64,000 nucleotides of DNA from Desulfovibrio ferrophilus (GTDB lineage Bacteria > Desulfobacterota > Desulfovibrionia > Desulfovibrionales > Desulfovibrionaceae). Made by a program: the position numbers and the translations under genes. The stretch covers positions 2,624,905-2,688,904 of the forward strand of contig NZ_AP017378.1 in NCBI RefSeq assembly GCF_003966735.1, read 5' to 3'. The notes under the pieces were generated by a model, which had not been told where the DNA came from, searched no databases, and saw only the letters and a program-made list of their open reading frames with translations. How positions within the stretch are numbered: the stretch's first letter is position 1; the number at the start of each line of letters is the position of its first letter. Shown here one piece after another: positions 55,620-63,171 of this stretch.

Positions 55620-56571
55620 CGACACCGCGCAGGCCAGCCCTGCAACCATGAAGAAACAGATCAAGTACGCCTATTATCCCGGCTGCTCACTCACGGGCAC
55701 GGCCGTGGAGTTCGACGTCAGCACACGCGCCTTGCTGGCGCGCCTGGGCGCAGACGTGCAGGACATCCCCGACTGGACCTGCTGTGGAGCCAGTGCCGGG
55801 CAGGCCGTTGATGAACTGCTGGCCTTTGCCCTGCCCGCCCGCAATCTGGCCCTGGCCGAACGTGATCTGGCCGGGCGTGATGTGCTGGCACCGTGCAGCG
55901 CCTGTTATCTGAACCTACTGGCCGCTCGTGAGGAGGCCCGTGCAGACCGCTCCCTGTATTCTCGCATCGAAGAAGTGCTCTCCGCAGAGAACCTGCCCTG
56001 GGATAACTTTGCCGAAGTCCGTCACCTGCTGGACGTGTTGGCCTTTGACGCAGGCCCCGAATCCATTGCCGGTCAGGTCAGCCACTCTCTGGAAGGATTC
56101 AGCATCGCGCCCTACTACGGCTGCCAGACACTGCGCCCCTATGCCCAGTTCGACGACCCGGAACGCCCCGTAACCATGGAGCCTCTGCTCGAAGCCACGG
56201 GCGCAACGGTCCATGTCTGGAGCAAGGGCGCACGCTGCTGCGGAGCCTCGCTGGCCACTACACACCGTGCTGCAGCCCTGCCACGCATCCAGGAAATTCT
56301 GCAAGCCGCCGATGGCGCGGACGCCATCGTCACGGTCTGCCCCATGTGTCAGATGAATCTGGAGAGCTTCCAAAAGCAGGCCGGGATCAGCGACCCCGTG
56401 ACCATTCTCTATCTGCCCCAATTGTTGGGGTTGGCCATGGGCCTGTCCCAAAAGGAACTCAACATCGACAAGAACCTGTCCGTGACAGGCGGGTTCATCC
56501 AGAAGTTTACGGCCGGGCCGCCACCGCCCGCGCCCGAAGAGGAAGGAATCGCGACCGGCGAGGCCGGCTGA
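55612..56571 (+). CDS. hdrB: heterodisulfide reductase subunit B-like protein
   Basis: The 319-residue protein has two complete CCG motifs: YYPGCSLTG ... DWTCCGASAG ... APCSACYLN, and YYGCQTLRP ... ARCCGASLAT ... VCPMCQMN. Both match the CX31-39CCX35-36CXXC pattern that holds the non-cubane [4Fe-4S] clusters used to reduce disulfides in methanogens. In sulfate reducers the physiological disulfide is thought to be DsrC-related or another small thiol compound. The C-terminal 35 residues are Pro/Gly-rich. It overlaps hdrC and ends the Hdr gene set. Confidence 0.94.
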   Translation: MSNDTAQASPATMKKQIKYAYYPGCSLTGTAVEFDVSTRALLARLGADVQDIPDWTCCGASAGQAVDELLAFALPARNLALAERDLAGRDVLAPCSACYLNLLAAREEARADRSLYSRIEEVLSAENLPWDNFAEVRHLLDVLAFDAGPESIAGQVSHSLEGFSIAPYYGCQTLRPYAQFDDPERPVTMEPLLEATGATVHVWSKGARCCGASLATTHRAAALPRIQEILQAADGADAIVTVCPMCQMNLESFQKQAGISDPVTILYLPQLLGLAMGLSQKELNIDKNLSVTGGFIQKFTAGPPPPAPEEEGIATGEAG

Positions 56572-56639
56572 CCGCGAATCCCTGCCCTACGGGGCGGCCT
56601 GCCGGAGGGGATGCGCACCCAACCGGCGGGTCATCACAG

Positions 56640-56654
56640 CCCGGACTGTCCGGG
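56640..56654. repeat. short palindrome between hdrB and the stress protein gene
   Basis: CCCGGACTGTCCGGG is a perfect 15-base palindrome with a single central base. No T-run follows, so it is more likely a binding site or a short mRNA hairpin than a terminator. Confidence 0.4.
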
Positions 56655-56692
56655 TAGCGGCCGAGGAAAACCCTGAGCAAAGGGGGTACGAC

Positions 56693-57646
56693 ATGTTCAA
56701 GGACATCATCTTAGCAGTAACTCCGTCCGAAGTGTGCCAGTGCGCGGCCGACGCGGGCTTCGCGTTCGCCAAGAAGCACGAATCCAACCTGGCCATGATC
56801 CATGTCTGCGGACTGCCGTCCCATGGTTGGGGATCCATCGAACACATGATGCCGTCCGGCGAGGTGGATAAGATCAAGGCCGGCGTGGAAAAGCATTATG
56901 CCAAGCACCTGGCTGAGCATGAGAATTGTCAGGTCACGGTCGTTCCAGGCATTCCGCACTCCGAGATCCTGCGTCTGGCGCGCAAGAAGAATGCGGACCT
57001 CATCGTCATGGGCTGCTGCACCAAGGACGACCTGCACCGCCGTGCCAAGATGTGGGGTGTGGCCGGCTCAAACATCGAACGCGTCACCCAGAAGGCGCGC
57101 TGCCCAGTGATGATCGTGGCCCGCGAGGTGCCCGAGGAACGGATGCAGTTCGACAGCATTGTTGTCGCCACCGACTTCTCGTTCCAGGCCGAATGCGCCA
57201 TAGGCTACGGCGGTCAGCTGGCCCGCCAGTACAAGGCCGCCCTGCACATCTTCACCGTTCTGGACATCCCGCAGGGACATGATGCGCCCTCGCAGGAGGA
57301 GATCGAGGAAGGCATCGCCGCGGCCAAGGCCCGTATGGAAAAGGAATTCGGTCCGCGCCTGGAAGGTATCCGTGAGGTCAGTTACGAATGTTGGGAGGGC
57401 GTGCCCAGCATGGAGATCCTGAAGTACGCCCGCATGCAGAAGGCGGACCTGATCCTGATGGCCCACCACAGCAAGGAAAAGGACCCCGAGGAAGCCTACC
57501 TCGGTTCCACTGTGGCCCAGGTGGCGCTCAACGCCAGCTGTCCCACCATAAGTATCAACCGCCACTTCGACCTGCGCTGCGGCCTGTTCTATGACCAATC
57601 CGGGGCCGTGACCAGCGAGGAACCGGCCAAGGAAACTGCAAGCTGA
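56693..57646 (+). CDS. tandem universal stress protein (two Usp domains)
   Basis: The 317-residue protein holds two Usp domains (about 1-150 and 155-300). Domain 1 opens FKDIILAVTPSEVCQCAADA and has LIVMGCCTKDDLHRRAKMWG; domain 2 opens FDSIVVATDFSFQAECAIGY and has LILMAHHSKEKDPEEAYLGS. The nucleotide-binding glycine pattern is degenerate in both, so ATP binding is doubtful. It follows hdrB by 121 bases on the same strand; co-expression with the Hdr locus is plausible. A hairpin follows at 57682. Confidence 0.88.
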   Translation: MFKDIILAVTPSEVCQCAADAGFAFAKKHESNLAMIHVCGLPSHGWGSIEHMMPSGEVDKIKAGVEKHYAKHLAEHENCQVTVVPGIPHSEILRLARKKNADLIVMGCCTKDDLHRRAKMWGVAGSNIERVTQKARCPVMIVAREVPEERMQFDSIVVATDFSFQAECAIGYGGQLARQYKAALHIFTVLDIPQGHDAPSQEEIEEGIAAAKARMEKEFGPRLEGIREVSYECWEGVPSMEILKYARMQKADLILMAHHSKEKDPEEAYLGSTVAQVALNASCPTISINRHFDLRCGLFYDQSGAVTSEEPAKETAS

Positions 57647-58059
57647 CCCCTGAAGACAGCGCTTCAACATGACCCCAAACCCCGGGTCCGGCCAACCAGC
57701 CGGGCCCGGATTATTGTTGCGCGCCCCACAGCCAATCAGGATTTCAGGAGATTTTTTCGGCCTTGACCAGTGGCCCTTTTTGCCTCCAGAATAGAGATGG
57801 CGCGCACACCCCGGCGCGCTTCCGGGTCGGGATTCGGACCACCGATCCCCGGCGCATGAGACGAACAATCCTGCATGGGGCATCCAGTTGCACGGATGCC
57901 GCCTGAGTACTTCGCTCACGAGGCGGCACAGCACCTCAGCATCAGTTCCTCTCCGCCCATACGACCACGTTTGATCGCATCCGCCTTGTGCGTTGCGGTG
58001 TGCCCTGTACTCCAGAGGCCCCGCACCAAGGTGGAAATTCGCCTGTTTTGGAGAGCTGT
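57647..58059. other. intergenic region between the stress protein and CYTH genes
   Basis: Besides the terminator at 57682 it holds a GC-rich inverted repeat GCCGCCT (57898-57904) / AGGCGGC (57921-57927) with extra GAG/CTC pairing. No T-run follows it. I see no gene and no convincing promoter pair. Confidence 0.45.
57682..57715 (+). terminator. terminator after the hdr/usp gene set
   Basis: CCGGGTCCGGC (57682-57692) pairs with GCCGGGCCCGG (57699-57709), one T-G wobble, 6-base loop, followed by the T-rich ATTATTGTT. Confidence 0.7.
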
Positions 58060-58566
58060 ATGTACCTCGTTGAAGCCAAGGCCAGAATCGACAATCCCGA
58101 CGCCATCCGTGAAGTCCTGTTGGCTGGCGGAGCGGTGCTTGAGGACAAGAACCGCCACACTGACATCTATTTCCGCACACCCATGGGCCGCTTCAAACTA
58201 CGCGAAGGCGAACGCGGTTCATGTCTGATGTACAGGGAGCATCCCCGCAAAGACATGCAGGCCCTGGTGCGCTACGACATCGAACCCATCGCTGGTGCCG
58301 CACGCGTGGGGGCCATGCTTGCCATGGTCGGAAGGCGCAAGGTGATGCTCAAGAACCGCGAGGTCTACGCCTTTGACCGGGCCACGGTGCATCTGGATAA
58401 TATCCACGGCCTTGGGTCATTTCTGGAGATCGAGGTCCGGGTGTCCGATCCGGCCAAGGCGGGAGAGTACGCGTTGTTATGTCGTGATTGCATGCGGCGC
58501 CTTGGCCTGGACCCGGCGAGTTTCGAGACGGCAGGGTACGATGAACTGTTGACGAGAGCTGCTTAG
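58060..58566 (+). CDS. CYTH-domain protein (class IV adenylate cyclase / triphosphatase family)
   Basis: The protein of about 168 residues fits the CYTH tunnel fold (DIYFRTPMGRFKLREGE, MYREHPRKD, VYAFDRATVHLDNIHGLG, FLEIEVRV). The N-terminal ExExK signature is incomplete: LVEAK gives Leu3 where the first Glu is expected, with Glu5 and Lys7 kept. Members act as adenylate cyclases or as thiamine- or inorganic-triphosphatases. Which one applies here cannot be read from sequence. The ATG at 58060 follows GGAG and places the signature at the very start, as usual. Confidence 0.85.
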   Translation: MYLVEAKARIDNPDAIREVLLAGGAVLEDKNRHTDIYFRTPMGRFKLREGERGSCLMYREHPRKDMQALVRYDIEPIAGAARVGAMLAMVGRRKVMLKNREVYAFDRATVHLDNIHGLGSFLEIEVRVSDPAKAGEYALLCRDCMRRLGLDPASFETAGYDELLTRAA

Positions 58567-58626
58567 GCAATCCCAAAACAGCAATCTGCTTCGTTGCTGC
58601 CAAGAAGTAAAATCCTCTTTCAAACG

Positions 58627-58655
58627 AAAAAAGGGCTCCCAGGAGCCCTTTTTTT
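58627..58655. terminator. bidirectional terminator between CYTH and EamA genes
   Basis: AAAAAAGGGCTCC (58627-58639) and GGAGCCCTTTTTT (58642-58654) form a strong stem with A and T tracts on both sides. Confidence 0.93.
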
Positions 58656-58673
58656 CATTTCTTGAATTCCTGC

Positions 58674-59612
58674 CTATCGGCTCACGCTTCCGCGCTGGCT
58701 GATCCACACCCCCAGAAACACACACCCCGCACCCGCCAGTTGCATGGTATTCAGGGCCTCGCCAAGGAAGATCCAGCCCATGCCCACGGCCACCACGGGC
58801 ACAAGGTTGATGTAGGCCGAGGCCTGACTGGCCCGCAGCCGGGTGATGGCCCAGTTGTATAGCCCAAAGGCCCCCAGTGATGCTCCCGCGCCCATGAACA
58901 GTACCGCCAGCACCGTGGGCAGGGTCAGACTCCCGGCAACGGCCAGCAGGCTCGGCACTCCGGGCAGGAAGAACAGCGCTCCGGCTACGATTTGCAGGGC
59001 CGTTATGGTCCAGGGTCCATAGCGTGTGCTCAGGCTCTTCATAAGCAGCATATAACCCGCTGCACAGATCATGGCTCCCAGCTCCAACACATTGCCCAGC
59101 AGGGGGTTGGGAGCGTCCTGAGCCGGGGTTCCGGCCAGGGTCAACCAGACCACCCCGCACACCGACAGCACCAACCCCATCCATGTTCCGCGCGACACGG
59201 CCTCAGCCAGGAACAGACGCGCTCCAGCAGCCACCAGCAGCGGCACCGATGCCGAGACAACCCCGGCCTGAGCCGAAGTCGTGTAGGTCAGGGCGTGGGA
59301 TTCCAGATAAAAATACAGACAGGGCATGAGCAATACCAAAGGCGTGAGCAGCTTCCAGTCTCCACGCCCATAATTGCGCGGAATGAGTCGCCCGACAAAA
59401 GGAGCCAGGCAGATCAGGGCAACCATCATCCTGGCCCACATCATGGCCCAGGGATCCAGCGCGCGCCCGGCGATCTTCATGGCCGAAAACGAGCCGCCCC
59501 ACAAAAACACGGCGGCGACAATGGCCACCACAGGCAGCCAGCGGGACAGGGCTGGGGACTCCCCGGCAAGAGCCAGTCGGCCCAGAGACAATGTGCGTGC
59601 AACCTCTCTCAT
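58674..59612 (-). CDS. EamA-family (DMT superfamily) metabolite transporter
   Basis: The protein of about 312 residues has ten predicted helices in two EamA repeats (first: VAIVAAVFLWGGSFSAMKIA, FYLESHALTYTTSAQAGVVS; second: LELGAMICAAGYMLLMKSLS, LYNWAITRLRASQASAYINL). The family exports amino acids and other metabolites. The ATG at 59612 follows GGAGG at 6 bases; a longer in-frame version would extend into non-hydrophobic, repeat-containing DNA. It belongs to a local set of amino-acid exporters and regulators. Confidence 0.9.
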   Translation of the reverse strand: MREVARTLSLGRLALAGESPALSRWLPVVAIVAAVFLWGGSFSAMKIAGRALDPWAMMWARMMVALICLAPFVGRLIPRNYGRGDWKLLTPLVLLMPCLYFYLESHALTYTTSAQAGVVSASVPLLVAAGARLFLAEAVSRGTWMGLVLSVCGVVWLTLAGTPAQDAPNPLLGNVLELGAMICAAGYMLLMKSLSTRYGPWTITALQIVAGALFFLPGVPSLLAVAGSLTLPTVLAVLFMGAGASLGAFGLYNWAITRLRASQASAYINLVPVVAVGMGWIFLGEALNTMQLAGAGCVFLGVWISQRGSVSR

Positions 59613-59919
59613 TATGATCCTCCAAGGCCCCCGTTCTATGCCAACGCCGGAAGCAGGTATTGGAAGATGTTGCACGCGCGAAGGGGGGAGAAGGATGAAA
59701 ACGCTGGGGAGCAGAATCGAGGCGATCCCCACTTTTCAAGGCTTTCTGGAGAGGGCGTTCAAAAATGGTCGGATGCTAGGAACAAGATTTTTCCGGGCTC
59801 GACGCGTATATGGACATACGCGAGAGTTTGAACTTTTTGCAGCACACCTAGGGTGTAAGTGATTTGTACGGCCTACAGCTCACTCAACACCGCAGATGAT
59901 GCTTTTTGAGCGACCTATG
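59613..59919. other. intergenic region with repeat element copy B
   Basis: Both flanking genes are on the minus strand, so the EamA promoter should lie here. The right half carries the second copy of the element described at 35346-35429. A plus-strand frame across it ends EFELFAAHLGCK but has no ribosome site or domain and is not called as a gene. Confidence 0.5.
59803..59872 (+). repeat. intergenic repeat element, copy B
   Basis: The palindrome CGCGTAT-ATGGAC-ATACGCG (59803-59822) is followed, after about 30 bases, by a 21-base block (59852-59872) that differs from the block at 35409-35429 at two positions. Spacing between palindrome and block is shorter than in copy A. Confidence 0.6.
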
Positions 59920-60744
59920 TCAGGAGGCCAGGTATTGCCCCGGAGTCGCGCCCACGAAGCGGCGGAAGGCATTGGTGAAATGGCTCTGGTCCGAGAAGCC
60001 TGCGTCCAGGGCGGCGTCCGAGATGGAGGCACCCGACAGCAGCAGACCCTTGGCGCAATCGATGCGCATCTGGGTGTGGAAGGCGTGAGGCGACAGGCCG
60101 GTTTCGCCTTTGAACACACGCAGCAGATAGAAACGGGACAACCCGGCATGGGCGGCCAACTCGTCCAAAGAGACTTTTTCCGCCAGCCTGGCCCGCAGGT
60201 ATTCCTTGACCAGGCGCACAGCCCGGTGCTCGTGGCCCTTGCGCGAGACGGCTGCTCCGCGAACATTGCCCCAGACAGCCAGCATGCGCGAAAAGGCACC
60301 GACCATGGCGGAATCCTTTTCCAGGCCTTCGGCCCCGTTTGCCACCAGCAGACACAAGCGGTGCAACATGGCGTGCAGCGCAGGGTCTGGGGCCACCCAA
60401 TGGGGAAACTCGGGGGCGGCTCCGTCACGGCCACACAAATCCCGCGCCACCCGGCGCATCCAGACCGGATCAACATAAAGCATGCGGTAGGAGATGCAGC
60501 CATCATAGGCGGGCATCCCCGCATGGACCTGACCGGGATTGATGAGTGCCACCTGTCCGCTGGTCACGCACGTACCGTCACGACCATTGCCCGCACAGAA
60601 ACTGGCCCCCTTATCCATGACCGCAATGGCATAGTGGTCATGGGAATGATTGGGGAAGACATGGGCGCTCTCGCGGACCTCGGCGACCTCCAGGCCGGGC
60701 AGGTCCTCGTCGCGCCAGAAATGGACATTCAACAGGGGTTTCAT
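59920..60744 (-). CDS. AraC-family transcriptional regulator
   Basis: The 274-residue protein has an N-terminal cupin-like AraC ligand-binding domain (HVFPNHSHDHYAIAVMDKGA, ALINPGQVHAGMPAYDGCIS) and a C-terminal double HTH (VSLDELAAHAGLSRFYLLRV, ISDAALDAGFSDQSHFTNAF, then FVGATPGQYL). GAGGA precedes the ATG by 8 bases. It lies between the EamA exporter gene and the LysE-type exporter gene, both also on the minus strand, and may regulate one of them. The effector is unknown. Confidence 0.92.
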   Translation of the reverse strand: MKPLLNVHFWRDEDLPGLEVAEVRESAHVFPNHSHDHYAIAVMDKGASFCAGNGRDGTCVTSGQVALINPGQVHAGMPAYDGCISYRMLYVDPVWMRRVARDLCGRDGAAPEFPHWVAPDPALHAMLHRLCLLVANGAEGLEKDSAMVGAFSRMLAVWGNVRGAAVSRKGHEHRAVRLVKEYLRARLAEKVSLDELAAHAGLSRFYLLRVFKGETGLSPHAFHTQMRIDCAKGLLLSGASISDAALDAGFSDQSHFTNAFRRFVGATPGQYLAS

Positions 60745-60815
60745 GGGACAGTCCTCGTCTATGACCCATGCATACTACGCCCGTCCACACAGCTCTTGCA
60801 AGATATTGCCCTGGG

Positions 60816-61430
60816 TCAGGCCACAAGCTGCGGACGAATCAGGGACACCGCCAGAGACCACATGACCAGACAGACCAATCCGTCCAGCACACGCCAGGCC
60901 ATGGGCCGCGCAAAGACCGGGGCCAGCATGCGCCCGCCCAGGCTCAAACCACTGAACCAGATAATCGAGGCCGTGATGGCCCCTGCCCCGAACAAGGTCC
61001 GGGCATCCTGACTGAACTGCCCGCTGACACTGCCCAGAAGCACCACGGTATCCAGATAAAAATGTGGATTCAGCAGGGTTACGGCCAAGAGTGCAATCAA
61101 CGTCGCACGTAGCGAACCGGCTCCATCGCCCCGGGCCTCCAACGTGCCGCCCCTGAGCGCAGAACGAAAGGCGCCCCACCCGTACCAGAGCAAAAACAAG
61201 CCCCCGCCCCAGGCAGCCAGGGAGGTCAGTGTCGGATTGGCAGCCACGGCAGCCCCCACTCCGGTCACGCCGAGACTGATGAAAATCATATCGCACAGGC
61301 AACAGACCAGCGTGATGGCCAGGGTATGATTACGGCGCACGGCCTGGGTCAGTACAAATGCATTCTGGGCTCCGATGGCCACGATCAACCCGCCACCCAT
61401 GCCCATACCCTGAATAAACGGTGAAACCAT
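60816..61430 (-). CDS. ArgO/LysE-family amino acid exporter
   Basis: The protein of about 204 residues has five or six helices and the LysE/ArgO pattern (GGGLIVAIGAQNAFVLTQAV, LLAVTLLNPHFYLDTVVLLG). The family exports arginine or lysine. The ATG at 61430 follows GGGAG and sits right at the start of the first helix; a longer in-frame start would add a charged extension into the promoter. The divergent gene encodes an ArgP-like regulator, as for argO in enterobacteria, which supports basic amino acid export. Confidence 0.9.
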   Translation of the reverse strand: MVSPFIQGMGMGGGLIVAIGAQNAFVLTQAVRRNHTLAITLVCCLCDMIFISLGVTGVGAAVAANPTLTSLAAWGGGLFLLWYGWGAFRSALRGGTLEARGDGAGSLRATLIALLAVTLLNPHFYLDTVVLLGSVSGQFSQDARTLFGAGAITASIIWFSGLSLGGRMLAPVFARPMAWRVLDGLVCLVMWSLAVSLIRPQLVA

Positions 61431-61529
61431 TGCAGTGCTCCCTTTGGTGTTTGAAGGCATCCTAGGGCGGGAACTAGCAACAGTAAAATGAATAGTTTTC
61501 ATCTTCCATTAGAATTGCTAATATAAGCC
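61431..61529. promoter_or_regulatory. shared promoter region of the exporter and ArgP-like regulator genes
   Basis: The 99-base divergent gap is AT-rich on its right side and contains TTAG-AATTG-CTAA (about 61509-61521), an inverted repeat of the kind bound by LysR proteins. TAATAT at 61519-61524 is a -10 candidate for the regulator gene, which has no Shine-Dalgarno before its ATG at 61530, so a leaderless mRNA is possible. Confidence 0.5.
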
Positions 61530-62441
61530 ATGCTCGACTACAAACTCCTTGAGGCTCTGTCCTGCGTGGTGACCGAGGGCGGATTCGAACGCGCCGCCCG
61601 CGTGCTGCATCTGACGCAATCCGCAGTTTCCCAGCGGGTCCGGCTGTTGGAGGAACAGACCGGGCAGATTCTGGTGGCCCGCTCCACACCACCTGTTCCC
61701 ACCCCGGCGGGCCGGCAACTGCTCAAGCACTATCGGCAGGTCAGAATTCTGGAAGGCGATCTGAATATGGACGCCAATCAAGAGGGAAGCAGCGACAACG
61801 GATTCAACCAGACCGTGGCCGTCGCCGTGAATGCCGACAGTCTGGCCACGTGGTTCCTGCCAGCGGTACAACCGTTTATCCAGGAGCATCAGGTGCTTCT
61901 GGACCTCTGCGTGGATGATCAGGACGAGACCCACAAACTACTCAAGGATGGGGATGTGGTGGGCTGTGTCAGCGCCCGGTCCGAGCCCATGCAGGGCTGC
62001 CGGGTGGAGGTCCTGGGAGGCATGGAATACCGGCTGGTGGCCACGCCCGAGTTTGCCCGGCGCTGGTTTCCCCACGGATTGACGGTCGAGGCCGTTCGCC
62101 GTGCACCGGCCGTGACGTTCAACCGCGTGGACGAATCCATCAACGTCATTTTGCGCAACGTCTTCGGTCATCTGCCGGGTGCATACCCCACGCATTACGT
62201 CCCCTCGTCCGAACAATTCGTAACCGCCATTGCAGGCGGCTGGGGTTATGGCACCCTGCCCGAACAGCAAAGCACGGAACTGCTGGCGACAGAAAAGCTT
62301 GTGGATCTGGCTCCGGTCCATCCCATGCCCGTCACCCTGCACTGGCATTGCTGGAATCTGGACTCGCCCCTGCTGGCGGAGTTGACCCGGGCGCTGGTCA
62401 GAGGGGCATCGGCCATGCTATCGGGCAAGTTGGCTCACTAA
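61530..62441 (+). CDS. LysR-family regulator of the ArgP (IciA) type
   Basis: The 303-residue protein opens DYKLLEALSCVVTEGGFERA and ARVLHLTQSAVSQRVRLLEE, and PPVPTPAGRQLLKHYRQV follows; these match ArgP closely. The ligand domain spans about 90-300. ArgP activates argO when arginine is high and acts on lysine-related genes. Here it is divergent from an ArgO/LysE-like exporter gene, the same arrangement in function. Another LysE-type exporter gene follows 28 bases downstream. Confidence 0.92.
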   Translation: MLDYKLLEALSCVVTEGGFERAARVLHLTQSAVSQRVRLLEEQTGQILVARSTPPVPTPAGRQLLKHYRQVRILEGDLNMDANQEGSSDNGFNQTVAVAVNADSLATWFLPAVQPFIQEHQVLLDLCVDDQDETHKLLKDGDVVGCVSARSEPMQGCRVEVLGGMEYRLVATPEFARRWFPHGLTVEAVRRAPAVTFNRVDESINVILRNVFGHLPGAYPTHYVPSSEQFVTAIAGGWGYGTLPEQQSTELLATEKLVDLAPVHPMPVTLHWHCWNLDSPLLAELTRALVRGASAMLSGKLAH

Positions 62442-62469
62442 ACTACATATCCTCCGTAAGGACAGACAC

Positions 62470-63090
62470 ATGATGGAATTTCTCGGAGTGACCCTGTTTT
62501 TTCTGCTGGGTGCCATGGCGCCCGGTGCGGATTTTGCCGTAATGATGAAAAACTCCATGCTCTACAGCCGTAAAAGCGCATGGCTAACGGCTCTGGGCAT
62601 TGGCGCAAGCCTCATGGTGCACACCACTTACAGCCTGCTCGGCCTTGCCGTGGTCATCTCCAAATCCATCCTGGCCTTCACCATCATCAAGTACCTTGGC
62701 GCGGCCTATTTGTGCTGGCTCGGCATCCGTAGTCTGCTGGAAAAAGGCGGTGGACCAGAGCCTTGTAGCGTCACACGCGAAGTCAGGGACCTGCCCATGC
62801 GCGAAGCCTTTCGTCAGGGTTTTCTGTGCAACCTGCTCAACCCCAAGGCACCGCTGTTCTACATCGCTCTGTTCAGTGTGATTCTGACGCCGGACACGCC
62901 AGGTGGCATCCGCCTGCTCTATGGGGCCGAAAGCGTCATTGTGGTCACAGGCTGGTTTTTGTTCCTGGGCACCGTGGTCACCAACCCCCGGGTCAAAGCG
63001 GGCCTGTCCCGTGTGCAGGGCCTGCTGACCAAAGCTCTGGGTGGCATGATGCTCTATTTTGGTATTCGGTTGGCCCTGGCGGACAGATAA
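62470..63090 (+). CDS. LysE/RhtB-family amino acid exporter
   Basis: The 206-residue membrane protein has six helices with the RhtB pattern (FLLGAMAPGADFAVMMKNSM, YLGAAYLCWLGIRSLL, FRQGFLCNLLNPKAPLFYIA). RhtB-type proteins export homoserine, threonine or other neutral amino acids. AAGGAC precedes the tandem ATG codons; the first is used here, the second is equally possible. It is next to the ArgP-like gene and on the same strand, so it may be co-transcribed with it. Confidence 0.92.
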   Translation: MMEFLGVTLFFLLGAMAPGADFAVMMKNSMLYSRKSAWLTALGIGASLMVHTTYSLLGLAVVISKSILAFTIIKYLGAAYLCWLGIRSLLEKGGGPEPCSVTREVRDLPMREAFRQGFLCNLLNPKAPLFYIALFSVILTPDTPGGIRLLYGAESVIVVTGWFLFLGTVVTNPRVKAGLSRVQGLLTKALGGMMLYFGIRLALADR

Positions 63091-63171
63091 TAAATACCAA
63101 CTCAGCACGTGGCATGGCATCATCCAAGCCCTTGCCGGACAATGCCCGCAGAGAGCCGCCAGCGATCCACC

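Noticed and set aside
59374-59862. Plus-strand frame ending EFELFAAHLGCK
   Set aside because: It begins antisense to the EamA gene and its end is simply translation of the repeat element copy B. No ribosome site.
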